NCBI RefSeq assembly: GCF_030345705.1 | Contig: NZ_JAUASW010000002.1 | Span: 248,001 to 312,000 of the forward strand | Source of the DNA: Pelomonas sp. SE-A7 | Lineage (GTDB): Bacteria > Pseudomonadota > Gammaproteobacteria > Burkholderiales > Burkholderiaceae_C | DNA: 64,000 nt | Direction: 5' to 3' | Shown here: positions 8,176-17,187 of the stretch, in pieces | Layout of the letters: the number at the start of each line of letters is the position of its first letter | Position numbering within the stretch: position 1 is the stretch's first letter | Notes under the pieces: generated by a model | What the model was told of the DNA's origin: nothing | Databases searched by the model: none | What the model saw: the letters and a program-made list of their open reading frames with translations, nothing else | Made by a program: the position numbers and the translations under genes

Positions 8176-9489
8176 TCAGTTGCCGGCGGCCATCAGCTCA
8201 TCGAACGGCAGGGCTTTGTCGACGATCTTGGCCTTGGCCAGCACGAAGTCGGTCACGTTGTTCTCGACAACGACAGCCTCGACTTCAGCCAGGCGCTCGC
8301 GGTCGCTCAGGTACCAGCGGACCACGTCGGCCGGCTTTTCATAGCTCTGCGACAGCTCTTCGATGTGGGCTTGCAGTTGCTCGGGCTTGGCTTGCAGGTT
8401 GTTGGCACGGACCAGCTCGCCGACGACCAGGCCCAGGCGCACGCGGCGCTCGGCCTGCGGCTTGAACAGCTCTTCGGGAATCGGGGCCTTGTCAGCATCC
8501 TTGACGCCGCGCTTCTTCAGGTCTTCGCGGGCACCGGCGACCATGCGCTCGGTCTCGCCAGCCACCAGGGCGTTCGGGATGTCCAGCTCGGCCACGGCGA
8601 CCAGGGCATCCATCACGGCGGCCTTGTTGCGGGCCAGCACGCGGAACTTCACTTCGCGCTCAAGGTTCTTCTTGATGTCGGCGCGCAGGGCCTCGACCGT
8701 GCCGTCCTTGATGCCAAGGGCCTTGGCGAAGGCCTCGTTCACTTCGGGCAGGTGCTGGGCCTCGACCTTCTTGATCGTGACCAGGAAGTCAGCTTCCTTG
8801 CCGGCGACGTCAGCACCGTGATAGTCAGCCGGGAAGGCCAGCGGGAAGGTCTTGCTTTCGCCCGACTTCATGCCGCGCACTGCCTTCTCGAAAGCCTCGA
8901 GCATCTGGCCTTCGCCGACCAGAAACTGGAAGCCTTCGGCCTTGCCGCCGGCGAACGGCTCGCCGTCGATCTTGCCTTCGAAGTCGATGGTCACGCGGTC
9001 GCCTTCGGCCACCACATCGGCCGCAGCGCGCTGGGCGAAGGTGCGGCGCTGCTTGCGCAGGATCTCGACGGTCTTGTCGATAGCTTCTTCGCTGACGTCG
9101 CTGGCGACGCGCTCGACCTCGGCCGTGGCCAGGTCACCGATCTTGACTTCCGGATAGATCTCGAAGGTGGCGTCGAAAGCCATGGTGCCTTCGGCAGCCT
9201 GGTCCTTCTGGGCGATGCGCGGCATGCCGGCAACGCGCAGCTTGGCTTCGTTGGCGGCGCTGGCGAAGGCTTCGCCGAGCTTGTCGTTCATCACTTCGTA
9301 CTGCACCGAGTAGCCGTAGCGCTGGGCCACGACGCTCATCGGCACCTTGCCGGGACGGAAACCGTCGGCCTTGACGGTACGGGCCAGCTTCTTCAGGCGG
9401 GTCTCGACTTCGCTGTTGATGTCAGCGGCCGCCAGCGTGAGCGTGATGCGGCGTTCGAGCTTTTCGAGGGTTTCGACGGTAACGGCCAT
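8176..9489 (-). CDS. tig: trigger factor, ribosome-bound chaperone and peptidyl-prolyl isomerase
   Basis: Trigger factor binds ribosomal protein uL23 near the exit tunnel and shields nascent chains. At 437 residues it has the expected length. The N-terminal ribosome-binding domain contains the family signature in KADGFRPGKVPMSVV (residues 40-54; GFRxGKxP). An FKBP-type domain follows in the middle, with VEGDRVTIDFEGKIDGEPF and GFQFLVGEGQMLEAFEKAV, and then the helical C-terminal domain. It is the first protein gene of the tig-clpP-clpX-lon run; a tRNA-Leu on the same strand ends 23 nt before its start, so tRNA and mRNA probably share a promoter. Confidence 0.98.
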   Translation of the reverse strand: MAVTVETLEKLERRITLTLAAADINSEVETRLKKLARTVKADGFRPGKVPMSVVAQRYGYSVQYEVMNDKLGEAFASAANEAKLRVAGMPRIAQKDQAAEGTMAFDATFEIYPEVKIGDLATAEVERVASDVSEEAIDKTVEILRKQRRTFAQRAAADVVAEGDRVTIDFEGKIDGEPFAGGKAEGFQFLVGEGQMLEAFEKAVRGMKSGESKTFPLAFPADYHGADVAGKEADFLVTIKKVEAQHLPEVNEAFAKALGIKDGTVEALRADIKKNLEREVKFRVLARNKAAVMDALVAVAELDIPNALVAGETERMVAGAREDLKKRGVKDADKAPIPEELFKPQAERRVRLGLVVGELVRANNLQAKPEQLQAHIEELSQSYEKPADVVRWYLSDRERLAEVEAVVVENNVTDFVLAKAKIVDKALPFDELMAAGN

Positions 9490-9512
9490 GTTGGACTCAA
9501 TACAAAGTTAGC

Positions 9513-9599
9513 TGGTGCGCGGGGCCGGACTCGAACCGGCACGCCGGTGAAGGCGTCAGGACCTAAACCTGGTGCGTCTACCAATTTCGCCACCCGCGC
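9513..9599 (-). tRNA. tRNA-Leu (anticodon TAG)
   Basis: An 87-nt cloverleaf on the minus strand starts GCGCGGGTGGCG and ends CCCGCGCACCA, with encoded CCA, a long variable arm and anticodon TAG (reads CUA, and CUG by wobble). The 23-nt spacing to the tig start, with no terminator between, suggests co-transcription and release by tRNA processing. CUA is the rare codon used repeatedly in the leucine leader peptide at 22439-22510. Confidence 0.96.
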
Positions 9600-9693
9600 G
9601 GCGTTTGTTCCAGGCCTGCCGCCGCTGAAAAAACTGCGGCGACACACCTGTGGCGATTCGGCAAACCGGCGATTGTAGCCGCTTCGAAACGCG

Positions 9694-9724
9694 AAAAATC
9701 AGCCCCCCGAGAATCGGGTGGGCT
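9694..9724 (-). terminator. intrinsic terminator after the RND efflux operon
   Basis: A 10-bp stem with one bulged base (arms within 9701-9724, 3-nt loop) is followed on the minus strand by GATTTTTCG. It begins 10 nt past the stop codon of the RND permease and separates it from tRNA-Leu. Confidence 0.85.
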
Positions 9725-9734
9725 TGGCCATTTT

Positions 9735-12700
9735 TCAGACCGGTCGACGCACCCGGAACCAGGCCGCGTACATGGCCGGCAAGGCAAGCAGCGTCAGCAC
9801 CGTAGCGACGATCAGTCCGCCCATGATGGCCACGGCCATCGGCCCCCAGAACACCGAGCGCGACAGCGGCACCATGGCCAGCACCGCAGCGGCGGCCGTC
9901 AGCACGATGGGCCGGAAGCGGCGCACCGCCGATTCGACGATGGCATCCCAGGCCGGCACGCCCCGCTCGCGGTCCTGCTCGATCTGGTCGATCAGGATCA
10001 CCGAGTTGCGCTGGATCATGCCCATCAGCGCGATCACCCCCAGCAGCGCAACGAAGCCGAACGGACGGTTCAACAGCAGCAGCGCCCCGGCCACGCCAGC
10101 AATGCCAAGCGGACCGGTCAGGAACACCAGCATGGCGCGCGAGAAGCTCTGCAGTTGCAGCATCAAGAGCGTGAAGGTGATGAACAGCATCATCGGCACG
10201 CCGGCCGCGATCGAGCCCTGCCCCTTGCTGCTTTCCTCCACCGCGCCGGCCACGTCGATGTGATAGCCCAGCGGCATCTTGGCCTGCAGCTTTTGCAGCT
10301 CCGGCCAGATCTCGGCCGTGACCGTGGCGCCCTGCATGCCCTCGACCACGTCGCCCTGCACCGTCACCGCGTAGTTGCGGCCCTCGCGCCACAGCACGCC
10401 CGGCTCCCAGTCGAATCCGACCTTGGCGATCTGCGTCAGCGGAATTGCGCGGCCGCTGGCCGTGGGGACATAGGCATTGGCGATGTCCGAGATCGCATTG
10501 CGCTCGTCGGCCGGCTGGCGCAGCACGATGTCGATCAGGCGATCACCCTCGCGGTACTGGCCGACTATGGAACCCGACAGCAAGGTACGCGAAGCCTGGG
10601 CCAGGCTCTGGCTGGTGACGCCGAGCGCGCGTGCCTTGTCCTGGTCCACGTCCAGCTTCAGCGCCTTGACCGACTCATTCCAGTTGTCGTTAACACCGCG
10701 CATGTGAGGATTCAAGCGCAGGATGGCCTTGGCCTGATCGGCCCAGGCCCGCACCGTCTTGACGTCCTGGCCGACGACGCGGAACTGCACCGGATACGGT
10801 ACCGGCGGACCGTTGGGCAGCAGCTTCACGCGGCCGCGCACGTCCGGGAACTCGCTGGCCAGCAGGGCCGGGAGGCGCTGGCGCAGCGTCTCGCGCTCTG
10901 CCAGGCTCTTGGGCAGCACGATGGCCTGAGTGACGTTGGACTGCGGGAACACCTGGTCCAGCGGCAGATAGAAGCGCGGCACGCCGCTGCCCACCCACAT
11001 GGTGACCGAGGAAACACCGGCCTCGCTCATCATCCGCGCCTCGAATCGCTTGGCGACAGCCTCGCTCTGCTGGATGGTGGCGCCCTCGGGCAGCCAGAGG
11101 TCGACCATGATCTCGGGCCGGCTGGAGTCCGGGAAGAACTGCTGTTGCACCTTGCCCATGCCGACCAGGCCGAGCGCGAACAGCAGCACGGTCATGCCAA
11201 TGGTCTTCCAGCGATGCTCGACGCACCAGTTCACCATGCGGCGGAAGCGGCTGTAGAACGGCGTGTCGAACAGCTCATGCGGCTCCTCGGCGCCATGCGG
11301 CCTGACCTTGAGCAGCAGCGCGCCCAGATAGGGCACGAAATAGACCGACACCACCCACGAGATCATCAGCGCCGCGGCCGTGACAGCAAAGATGGCAAAG
11401 GTGTATTCGCCGGTCATTGATTTGGCGAGGCCGATGGGCAGGAAGCCGACCGCCGTGATCAAGGTGCCGGTCAGCATCGGCATGGCAGTCACGTCGTAGG
11501 CGAACGTGGCCGCATGCATCTTGTCGTAGCCCTCTTCGAGCTTGCGCACCATCATCTCCACCGCAATGATGGCATCGTCCACCAGCAGGCCCAGCGCGAT
11601 GATCAGCGAGCCCAGCGAGATCTTGTGCAGGCCCACGCCCCAATAGAACATGGTGACGAAGGTGATCGCCAGCACCAGGGGGATGGTGATTGCCACGACC
11701 AGGCCGGGCCAGATGTCGATTCGCAGCGGCCGGGTATGCAGGCCCAGCGAGATGAAGCTGACAGCCAGCACCACCACCACCGCCTCAATCAGCACCTGGA
11801 CGAACTCGTTGACCGAGCGCGCCACGGCCTGCGGCTGGTCTTGCACCTGCTGCAGCTCGATGCCGGCAGGCAGGCCCGAGCGGATCTGCTTGGCCACCTT
11901 CTGCAGGTTCTTGCCCAGGGCGATGATGTCGCCACCCTTGCCCATGGACACACCCAGGGCGATCACTTCCTTGCCCTGGTGCCGCACCTTGACCGCCGGC
12001 GGGTCCGAATAGGCGCGCTGTACCGTGCCTATGTCGCCCAGCTTGATCGAGGTGGCGGCGCCCGTGGCCGGGTTGAAGCCGCGGATCGGGAATTCCTTCA
12101 GCGCATCGACCGAGTTCAGCTGGCCGGCCACGCGCACCTGCAGATTGCTGCTGCCGGCGTTGAGCACGCCGGCGCCTTCGACCGCGTTCTGCGCATTCAG
12201 TTGACCGACGACCTGATTCAGGTCCAGGCCCAGCTCGGCCAGGCGCTTGTGCGAGATCTCGACGAACAACTTCTCGGGCTGCACGCCGAACATCTCGACC
12301 TTGGCCACGTCGGTGACCTTCAGCAGCTCGCTGCGCACCCGCTCCGCATGCTGACGCAGTTCCTCGAGGGAAAAGCCTTCGGTGGTCAAGGCAAAGATCG
12401 AACCATAGACATCGCCGAACTCGTCATTGAAGCCCGGGCCAAGCACGCCTTGCGGCAAAGTCGGCCGCATGTCGCCGATCTTCTTGCGGACCTGGTACCA
12501 GACCTCGGGCACTTCCTTGGGCGGCGTGTTGTCGCGCAGCTGGAAGATGGTCAGCGATTCTCCCGGCTTGGTGTACGAGCGAATCTTGTCGGAGTAAGGC
12601 ACCTCCTGCAGCGTGCGCTCGATCTTGTCGGTCACCTGCTCGGCCACCTGCTGGGCGGTCGCGCCGGGCCAGTAGGCCTGGACCACCATGGCGCGGAAGG

Positions 12701-12860
12701 TGAAGGGCGGATCCTCGTCCTGGCCCAGCTGGAAATAGGCGGCGAAGCCCATCACCATCAGCACCACCATCAGGTAGCGCGTCAGGGCCGGATGCTCAAG
12801 CGCCCAGCGGGAAACGTTGAAGCTGGAGCTCACCTGCGAGCGGCTCGGCGTGCTGTTCAT
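9735..12860 (-). CDS. RND efflux permease, AcrB/HAE-like family
   Basis: A 1041-residue inner-membrane proton-driven pump subunit of the resistance-nodulation-division family; length and twelve-helix layout fit. Helix 4 carries the proton-relay pair in LGLLVDDAIIAVEMMVRKLEEG. At the helix-10 position where AcrB has lysine in AKNAILIVEF, this protein has arginine in QRNSVILIDQIEQD; such sequences occur in one branch of the family. The periplasmic loop WPGATAQQVAEQVTDKIE is typical. It lies 15 nt downstream of its adaptor gene on the same strand. No outer-membrane TolC-type gene is in the window, so the pump probably borrows one. Substrate unknown. Confidence 0.93.
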   Translation of the reverse strand: MNSTPSRSQVSSSFNVSRWALEHPALTRYLMVVLMVMGFAAYFQLGQDEDPPFTFRAMVVQAYWPGATAQQVAEQVTDKIERTLQEVPYSDKIRSYTKPGESLTIFQLRDNTPPKEVPEVWYQVRKKIGDMRPTLPQGVLGPGFNDEFGDVYGSIFALTTEGFSLEELRQHAERVRSELLKVTDVAKVEMFGVQPEKLFVEISHKRLAELGLDLNQVVGQLNAQNAVEGAGVLNAGSSNLQVRVAGQLNSVDALKEFPIRGFNPATGAATSIKLGDIGTVQRAYSDPPAVKVRHQGKEVIALGVSMGKGGDIIALGKNLQKVAKQIRSGLPAGIELQQVQDQPQAVARSVNEFVQVLIEAVVVVLAVSFISLGLHTRPLRIDIWPGLVVAITIPLVLAITFVTMFYWGVGLHKISLGSLIIALGLLVDDAIIAVEMMVRKLEEGYDKMHAATFAYDVTAMPMLTGTLITAVGFLPIGLAKSMTGEYTFAIFAVTAAALMISWVVSVYFVPYLGALLLKVRPHGAEEPHELFDTPFYSRFRRMVNWCVEHRWKTIGMTVLLFALGLVGMGKVQQQFFPDSSRPEIMVDLWLPEGATIQQSEAVAKRFEARMMSEAGVSSVTMWVGSGVPRFYLPLDQVFPQSNVTQAIVLPKSLAERETLRQRLPALLASEFPDVRGRVKLLPNGPPVPYPVQFRVVGQDVKTVRAWADQAKAILRLNPHMRGVNDNWNESVKALKLDVDQDKARALGVTSQSLAQASRTLLSGSIVGQYREGDRLIDIVLRQPADERNAISDIANAYVPTASGRAIPLTQIAKVGFDWEPGVLWREGRNYAVTVQGDVVEGMQGATVTAEIWPELQKLQAKMPLGYHIDVAGAVEESSKGQGSIAAGVPMMLFITFTLLMLQLQSFSRAMLVFLTGPLGIAGVAGALLLLNRPFGFVALLGVIALMGMIQRNSVILIDQIEQDRERGVPAWDAIVESAVRRFRPIVLTAAAAVLAMVPLSRSVFWGPMAVAIMGGLIVATVLTLLALPAMYAAWFRVRRPV

Positions 12861-12875
12861 GCGCGGGCTCCCGGA

Positions 12876-13991
12876 TCAGCGCGAGGCCGCGGGCTGAACG
12901 GCCGCCGGCTTGCCCGGCGTCTCGTAGCGACGCACCTTCTGACCCGGGGTCAGCACATGGACGCCGGCCACCACCACTTCCTGGCCAGGCGTCAGGCCGG
13001 CGGCAATCACGACCTCATTGCCATCAACGCCACCCACCTGGACCGCTTGCGACTTGACCGTCATCGACGGGCCATCGAGCACCCACACGCTGCTCTTGCC
13101 CTGCAGTTCGAGCACAGCGCTGAGCGGCAGCTTGATGACGTTGTTGGTGCGAGGGAGTTCCAGCAGCACCGTGGCCGTCTGGCCTAGCTTCAATTCACCC
13201 CGGCCGGCATCGGCCTTGAAGAGGAAGGTGCGGGTCACGGGATCGGCCGCCGCCGACACCTCGCGCAGCGTCAGCGGCTGCACGGCCTGGCCCTGCCCCC
13301 AGGGCCGGATCTTCAGAGCTCCTGACTGGCTGGCCGCGGCGCGCAGCAGGCTGACCTTGTCTTCGGGCACGGCGAACACCACGTCGCGCGGGCCGTCCTC
13401 GGCCACACGCACGATGGGCGTGCCAGCCCCGACCACCATGCCCGGCTCGGCATCGACGCCGGTGACCACGCCAGCATGGTCAGCGAGCAACTGTGCATAG
13501 GTCGCCTGGTTGCCCTGGACGCTGGCCTGGGCGCGCGCCTGTTCCAGCTGAGCCTGGGCTGCCTTGAACGCGGCATCGCGCCGCTCCAGTTCAGCCGCGC
13601 TGATGAAGCCCTGCTCGCGCAGTTCCATGAAGCGTTTCAGTTCGGCGCCGAGTTGGTCGCGATTGGTTCGCGCGGCCAGCATGGCTGCCTTGGCGGCTTC
13701 CTGCGCCAGCACCAGGTCCTGCGAATCCAGTTGCGCCAGCACCTGGCCCGACTTGACCATGTCGCCGAGGTTGACTTTGCGGCTAAGCAGCTTGCCGCCT
13801 ACGCGGAACGACAGTCTAGATTCGGTCCGCGCCTTCACCTCGGCAGCGAACTCCAACACCATGCCGGCGCTGGCACTGTCCAGCTTCAAGGTCCGCACTG
13901 CCCGCTCGGGCTCCGGGGCGGCCGCCTGCTTGCTGCAGGCAGCAAGCGCCGCCAGGGCAAGGAGGACCAGGGCAGTTCGAACTTTGGGCAT
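12876..13991 (-). CDS. RND periplasmic adaptor lipoprotein
   Basis: A 371-residue membrane-fusion protein that links the RND permease to an outer-membrane channel. The frame is open to 14036, but the ATG at 13991 starts a lipoprotein signal (MPKVRTALVLLALAALAAC, lipidated Cys19) and has a GAGGT site upstream. It shows the usual order: a lipoyl-like half motif (GGKLLSRKVNLGDMVKSGQV), a coiled-coil hairpin rich in Ala and Glu (about residues 85-150), the second lipoyl half (DHAGVVTGVDAEPGMVVGAG), and beta-barrel and membrane-proximal domains. First gene of the two-gene operon; a TetR-type palindrome lies 74 bp upstream. Confidence 0.92.
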   Translation of the reverse strand: MPKVRTALVLLALAALAACSKQAAAPEPERAVRTLKLDSASAGMVLEFAAEVKARTESRLSFRVGGKLLSRKVNLGDMVKSGQVLAQLDSQDLVLAQEAAKAAMLAARTNRDQLGAELKRFMELREQGFISAAELERRDAAFKAAQAQLEQARAQASVQGNQATYAQLLADHAGVVTGVDAEPGMVVGAGTPIVRVAEDGPRDVVFAVPEDKVSLLRAAASQSGALKIRPWGQGQAVQPLTLREVSAAADPVTRTFLFKADAGRGELKLGQTATVLLELPRTNNVIKLPLSAVLELQGKSSVWVLDGPSMTVKSQAVQVGGVDGNEVVIAAGLTPGQEVVVAGVHVLTPGQKVRRYETPGKPAAVQPAASR

Positions 13992-14064
13992 GAGTACCTC
14001 GTGAATGGCAGACCCGGCCGACGCCGGGCCTGGCAAAGACCCGCGGCAAGCCCGTACTGCAGTA

Positions 14065-14082
14065 ACTGACTAATCGGTCAGT
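14065..14082. promoter_or_regulatory. putative TetR/AcrR-type operator
   Basis: The palindrome ACTGACTAATCGGTCAGT has 6-bp arms and a 6-bp spacer and lies between the divergent RND adaptor and hpnC genes. TetR-family repressors of efflux pumps commonly bind such sites close to the pump promoter. It is 74 bp from the adaptor start and 81 bp from the hpnC start, so it could affect either gene. No tetR gene is nearby. Confidence 0.45.
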
Positions 14083-14162
14083 AATGTATTCAGCCCCCTC
14101 CGGACTGTCAAACCGCCGGCGAGGGACAAGGCCACCGCGGGGCCTCGACAAATGCACCCACA

Positions 14163-15026
14163 ATGCCGCTCGTGAGCATAGAGCACTACGAGAATTTTCC
14201 TGTCGCTTCCTGGCTGTGCCCGCCGCGTCTGCGGCCGGCTGTCGTCGCCATCTACGGTTTCGCACGCACCGCCGACGACTTGGCCGACGAAGGCGAAGAC
14301 ACGCCGGCCCAAAGAGCGCAGGACCTTCAGGCCTACCGTGCCGACCTGCATGCCATGGCGCGCGGCGCCCGCTGGTCGCATCGCTGGGCCCCAGTCTTCG
14401 ACAGGCTCTCGCCCCAGTTCTCGCAGCATGGACTTCCGCTGCAACTGCTCGACGATCTGCTGGACGCCTTCCTGCAAGACTTGCACAAGCAGCGCTATGC
14501 CGACCGACCCGAGCTGCTCGACTACTGCCGCCGCTCGGCCAATCCCGTGGGCCGCCTGCTCCTGCATCTCTACGGCGTCACAGATCCAGAAGCCTTGCGT
14601 CGCTCCGACGCCATCTGCACCAGCCTGCAGCTGATCAACTTCTGGCAGGACCCGAGCCGCGACATCCCCAACGGCCGCTGCTATGCGCCGGCCAGCGACT
14701 TGGCCCGGCACGGCATCGACAGCGAGACCTGGCTAGCGGGGCAAGACAGCAGCGCAACGAAAGCCAGCTTGGCCGATCTTTGCGCCTGGGCCGGCGAGCT
14801 GATGGAGTCCGGCGCGCCACTGGTTCATCAGATTCCGGGACGGGCCGGCTGGGAGTTGCGCCTGGTCGTGCAGGGCGGGCTGAGGATTCTTGAGAAAATC
14901 GCCGCCATGGATTTCGCCACGCTGCGGCAGCGCCCTGCCCTCAATGCCCTAGACACCCTGCCCATGATGTGGCGCGCGCTGTTCATGCGCGCCAGGCAAG
15001 ACCTGGCCCTGGAGGCACGCTCTTGA
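14163..15026 (+). CDS. hpnC: hydroxysqualene synthase HpnC
   Basis: HpnC converts presqualene diphosphate to hydroxysqualene in the three-enzyme bacterial squalene pathway. The 287-residue protein opens with SIEHYENFPVASWLCPPRLR, typical of HpnC, and has the first Asp-rich motif in ARTADDLADEGED and the second in LINFWQDPSRDIPNGRCY. It belongs to the squalene/phytoene synthase fold. Its stop overlaps the hpnD start (TTGA), so the two are translationally coupled. hpnC and hpnD are paralogous but clearly diverged. No hopene cyclase (shc) gene lies in the window. Confidence 0.93.
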   Translation: MPLVSIEHYENFPVASWLCPPRLRPAVVAIYGFARTADDLADEGEDTPAQRAQDLQAYRADLHAMARGARWSHRWAPVFDRLSPQFSQHGLPLQLLDDLLDAFLQDLHKQRYADRPELLDYCRRSANPVGRLLLHLYGVTDPEALRRSDAICTSLQLINFWQDPSRDIPNGRCYAPASDLARHGIDSETWLAGQDSSATKASLADLCAWAGELMESGAPLVHQIPGRAGWELRLVVQGGLRILEKIAAMDFATLRQRPALNALDTLPMMWRALFMRARQDLALEARS

Positions 15027-15871
15027 CCCCCGAGCAGTACGTGCAGGACAAGGCGGCCAAGAGCGGCTCCAGCTTCTACTACGCCTTCCTGTTCCTGCCA
15101 CCGCCGCGCCGCGCCGCGATCACGGCCTTCTACGCCTTCTGCCGCGAGGTGGACGACGTGGTCGACGAGATCCAGGACACCGGCGTGGCCGCCACCAAGC
15201 TTGCCTGGTGGCGCAAGGAAGCCGCCAGCGCCTTCGCCGGCCAACCCCAGCATCCGGTGATGAAGGCGCTGATGCCGCACTGCGAGGCCTACAGCATCCG
15301 ATTGGAACACCTGATGGCGGTGATCGACGGCTGCCAGATGGATCTGGAGCAGACGCGCTATCTGGACTACCCCGGCCTTCAGCGCTACTGCCATCTGGTG
15401 GCCGGCGTGGTCGGCGAGGTGGCGGCCCGCATCTTCGGCCAGCAGCACGAGCAGACGACGGCCTATGCCCACAAGCTGGGACAGGCCATGCAGCTGACCA
15501 ACATCATTCGCGACGTCGGCGACGACGCGCGGCGAGGCCGCATCTATTTGCCGGTCAGCGAGCTGCAGCAGTTCGACGTGAAGGCCCACGAGATCCTCAA
15601 GCGCGACAAGCCCTGGGGCTACAGCGAGCGCTTCACGGCGCTTATGCAGTTCCAGGCCCAGCGGGCCCATGCGCTCTACGACGAGGCCTTCGCCCTGCTG
15701 CCCGAGGCCGATCGCCAGCCGCAGAAGCCGGGCCTGATGATGGCCAACATCTACCGCGCCCTGCTGCGCGAGATCGAGGCCGAGCAATTCCAGGTGCTGC
15801 ACCAGCGCATTTCGCTGACGCCGCTGCGCAAGCTGTGGATAGCGATGCTCACCAACTGGCGCGGCCGCTGA
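15023..15871 (+). CDS. hpnD: presqualene diphosphate synthase HpnD
   Basis: HpnD condenses two farnesyl diphosphates to presqualene diphosphate. I place the start at a TTG at 15023 because GGAGG lies 7 nt upstream (15011-15015) and the protein then begins at TPEQYVQDKAAKSGSSFYYA, as in the family; an ATG at 14969 is further upstream but lies inside hpnC and adds an unrelated extension. The 282 residues include the Asp-rich motifs CREVDDVVDE and RDVGDDARRGRIYLP. It overlaps hpnC by 4 nt and hpnE by 1 nt (TGATG). Confidence 0.93.
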   Translation: MTPEQYVQDKAAKSGSSFYYAFLFLPPPRRAAITAFYAFCREVDDVVDEIQDTGVAATKLAWWRKEAASAFAGQPQHPVMKALMPHCEAYSIRLEHLMAVIDGCQMDLEQTRYLDYPGLQRYCHLVAGVVGEVAARIFGQQHEQTTAYAHKLGQAMQLTNIIRDVGDDARRGRIYLPVSELQQFDVKAHEILKRDKPWGYSERFTALMQFQAQRAHALYDEAFALLPEADRQPQKPGLMMANIYRALLREIEAEQFQVLHQRISLTPLRKLWIAMLTNWRGR

Positions 15872-17187
15872 TGGCGGCTGTGCGGCCGCGAGTCGCAGTC
15901 ATCGGCGGCGGCTGGGCGGGGCTGGCGGCTGCAGTCCGGGCCTGTGAATTGGGTGCACAGGTCGCCCTGTTCGAGATGGCTGCGCAGTTGGGCGGCCGTG
16001 CCCGCAGCGTCAGCGAACGGGATCCTGGCCTCGACAACGGCCAGCACATCTTGATCGGCGCGTATTGCGACACGCTGAGCCTGATGCGGCATGTCGGTGC
16101 CGACCCGGACAAGTTGCTGCTGAGAACGCCGCTACGCCTGCGCTATCCAGACCATGAAGGCCTGCGCCTGCCGGGCGGGCAGCCCTTGCTCTCATTCCTG
16201 CGCGGCGTTCTCAGCTATGGCAACTGGCCCTGGTCGGCTCGCTGGCGCTTGCTCGCTCAAAGCACGATCTGGCTGGCCAAGGGCTTTCAATGCGAGCCGG
16301 AACTCAGCGTGGCCGACCTTTGTGCCGGCCTGCCTCGCCCGGTGTTGAAGGACCTGGTCGAGCCGCTCTGCGTCGCCGCGTTGAACACGCCGGCCGACCA
16401 GGCCAGCGGCCAGGTGTTTCTGCGGGTACTCCGGGACGCGCTGTTCAGCGGACCGGGCTCGGCTGATCTGCTGTTGCCCCGCAAGCCGCTAGGCGACCTG
16501 CTGCCTGAGCCGGCAGCCGCCTGGCTGAACGCGCACGACGCGACGCTCAAGCTGGGCAGCCGGGTTCAGGCTTTGGAAACCATGAGCGACGGTAGCTGGC
16601 GTGTCGATGGCGAGCGTTTCGATGCCGTTCTGCTGGCCTGCCCGCCCATGGAGGCCGCACGGCTGGCTGCCGCGGTAGCACCGGCTTGGGCCGAGCAGGC
16701 CCTGGCCCTGCGCTACGAGCCCATCGTCACCGTCTACCTGCGATGTGAAGGCCAAAGCCTGCCGGCGCCCATGATCGCCCTGCACGAGTCGCCGTCGGCG
16801 CCGGCCCAGTTCGCCTTCGACCATGGCCAACTGAGCGGCCAGCCGGGTCTGTTCGCCTTCGTCATCAGCGGCGCGCGACCCTGGGTCGAAGCCGGACTGG
16901 ATGCCACCACCCAGGCTGTCGAGACGCAGGCCAAGACCTGCTTCGGCTGGAATGGCGCCATCGAACGCGTCCGCACGCTGGCCGAAAAGCGAGCGACCTT
17001 CGCCTGCACGCCAGGTCTGCTGCGCCCCGCCGCAGCCATCGCGCCCGGCCTTTGGGCGGCCGGCGACTATGTGGCGGGTCCATATCCCGCAACGCTGGAG
17101 GGCGCCGTGCGCTCCGGTCTCGCCGCCGCGACAGCTGCCGTTTCGCCATGCAAAACGATGGGGAAATCGCACACAATCGCCGCATGA
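15871..17187 (+). CDS. hpnE: hydroxysqualene dehydroxylase HpnE
   Basis: HpnE is an FAD-dependent amine-oxidase-fold enzyme that removes the hydroxyl of hydroxysqualene to give squalene. The ATG at 15871 overlaps the hpnD stop, and the protein starts MAAVRPRVAVIGGGWAGLAA, the dinucleotide-binding fold, followed by the FAD signature LGGRARSV. It is 438 residues, as expected. The long open frame upstream of 15871 is a shadow inside hpnD. The C-terminal FAD contact GLWAAGDYVAGPYPATLEGA is present. Its stop overlaps the IclR start (ATGA). Confidence 0.93.
   Translation: MAAVRPRVAVIGGGWAGLAAAVRACELGAQVALFEMAAQLGGRARSVSERDPGLDNGQHILIGAYCDTLSLMRHVGADPDKLLLRTPLRLRYPDHEGLRLPGGQPLLSFLRGVLSYGNWPWSARWRLLAQSTIWLAKGFQCEPELSVADLCAGLPRPVLKDLVEPLCVAALNTPADQASGQVFLRVLRDALFSGPGSADLLLPRKPLGDLLPEPAAAWLNAHDATLKLGSRVQALETMSDGSWRVDGERFDAVLLACPPMEAARLAAAVAPAWAEQALALRYEPIVTVYLRCEGQSLPAPMIALHESPSAPAQFAFDHGQLSGQPGLFAFVISGARPWVEAGLDATTQAVETQAKTCFGWNGAIERVRTLAEKRATFACTPGLLRPAAAIAPGLWAAGDYVAGPYPATLEGAVRSGLAAATAAVSPCKTMGKSHTIAA

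Noticed and set aside
8071..9678. A 535-codon plus-strand frame across tig
   Set aside because: Antisense to trigger factor, same His/Leu/Gln-rich composition, no family match.
15208..15870. N-terminal extension of hpnE within hpnD
   Set aside because: The frame is Arg/Ala/Gly-rich and lies antiphase to hpnD; the FAD-binding start MAAVRPRVAVIGGG at 15871 with stop-start overlap is the real beginning.
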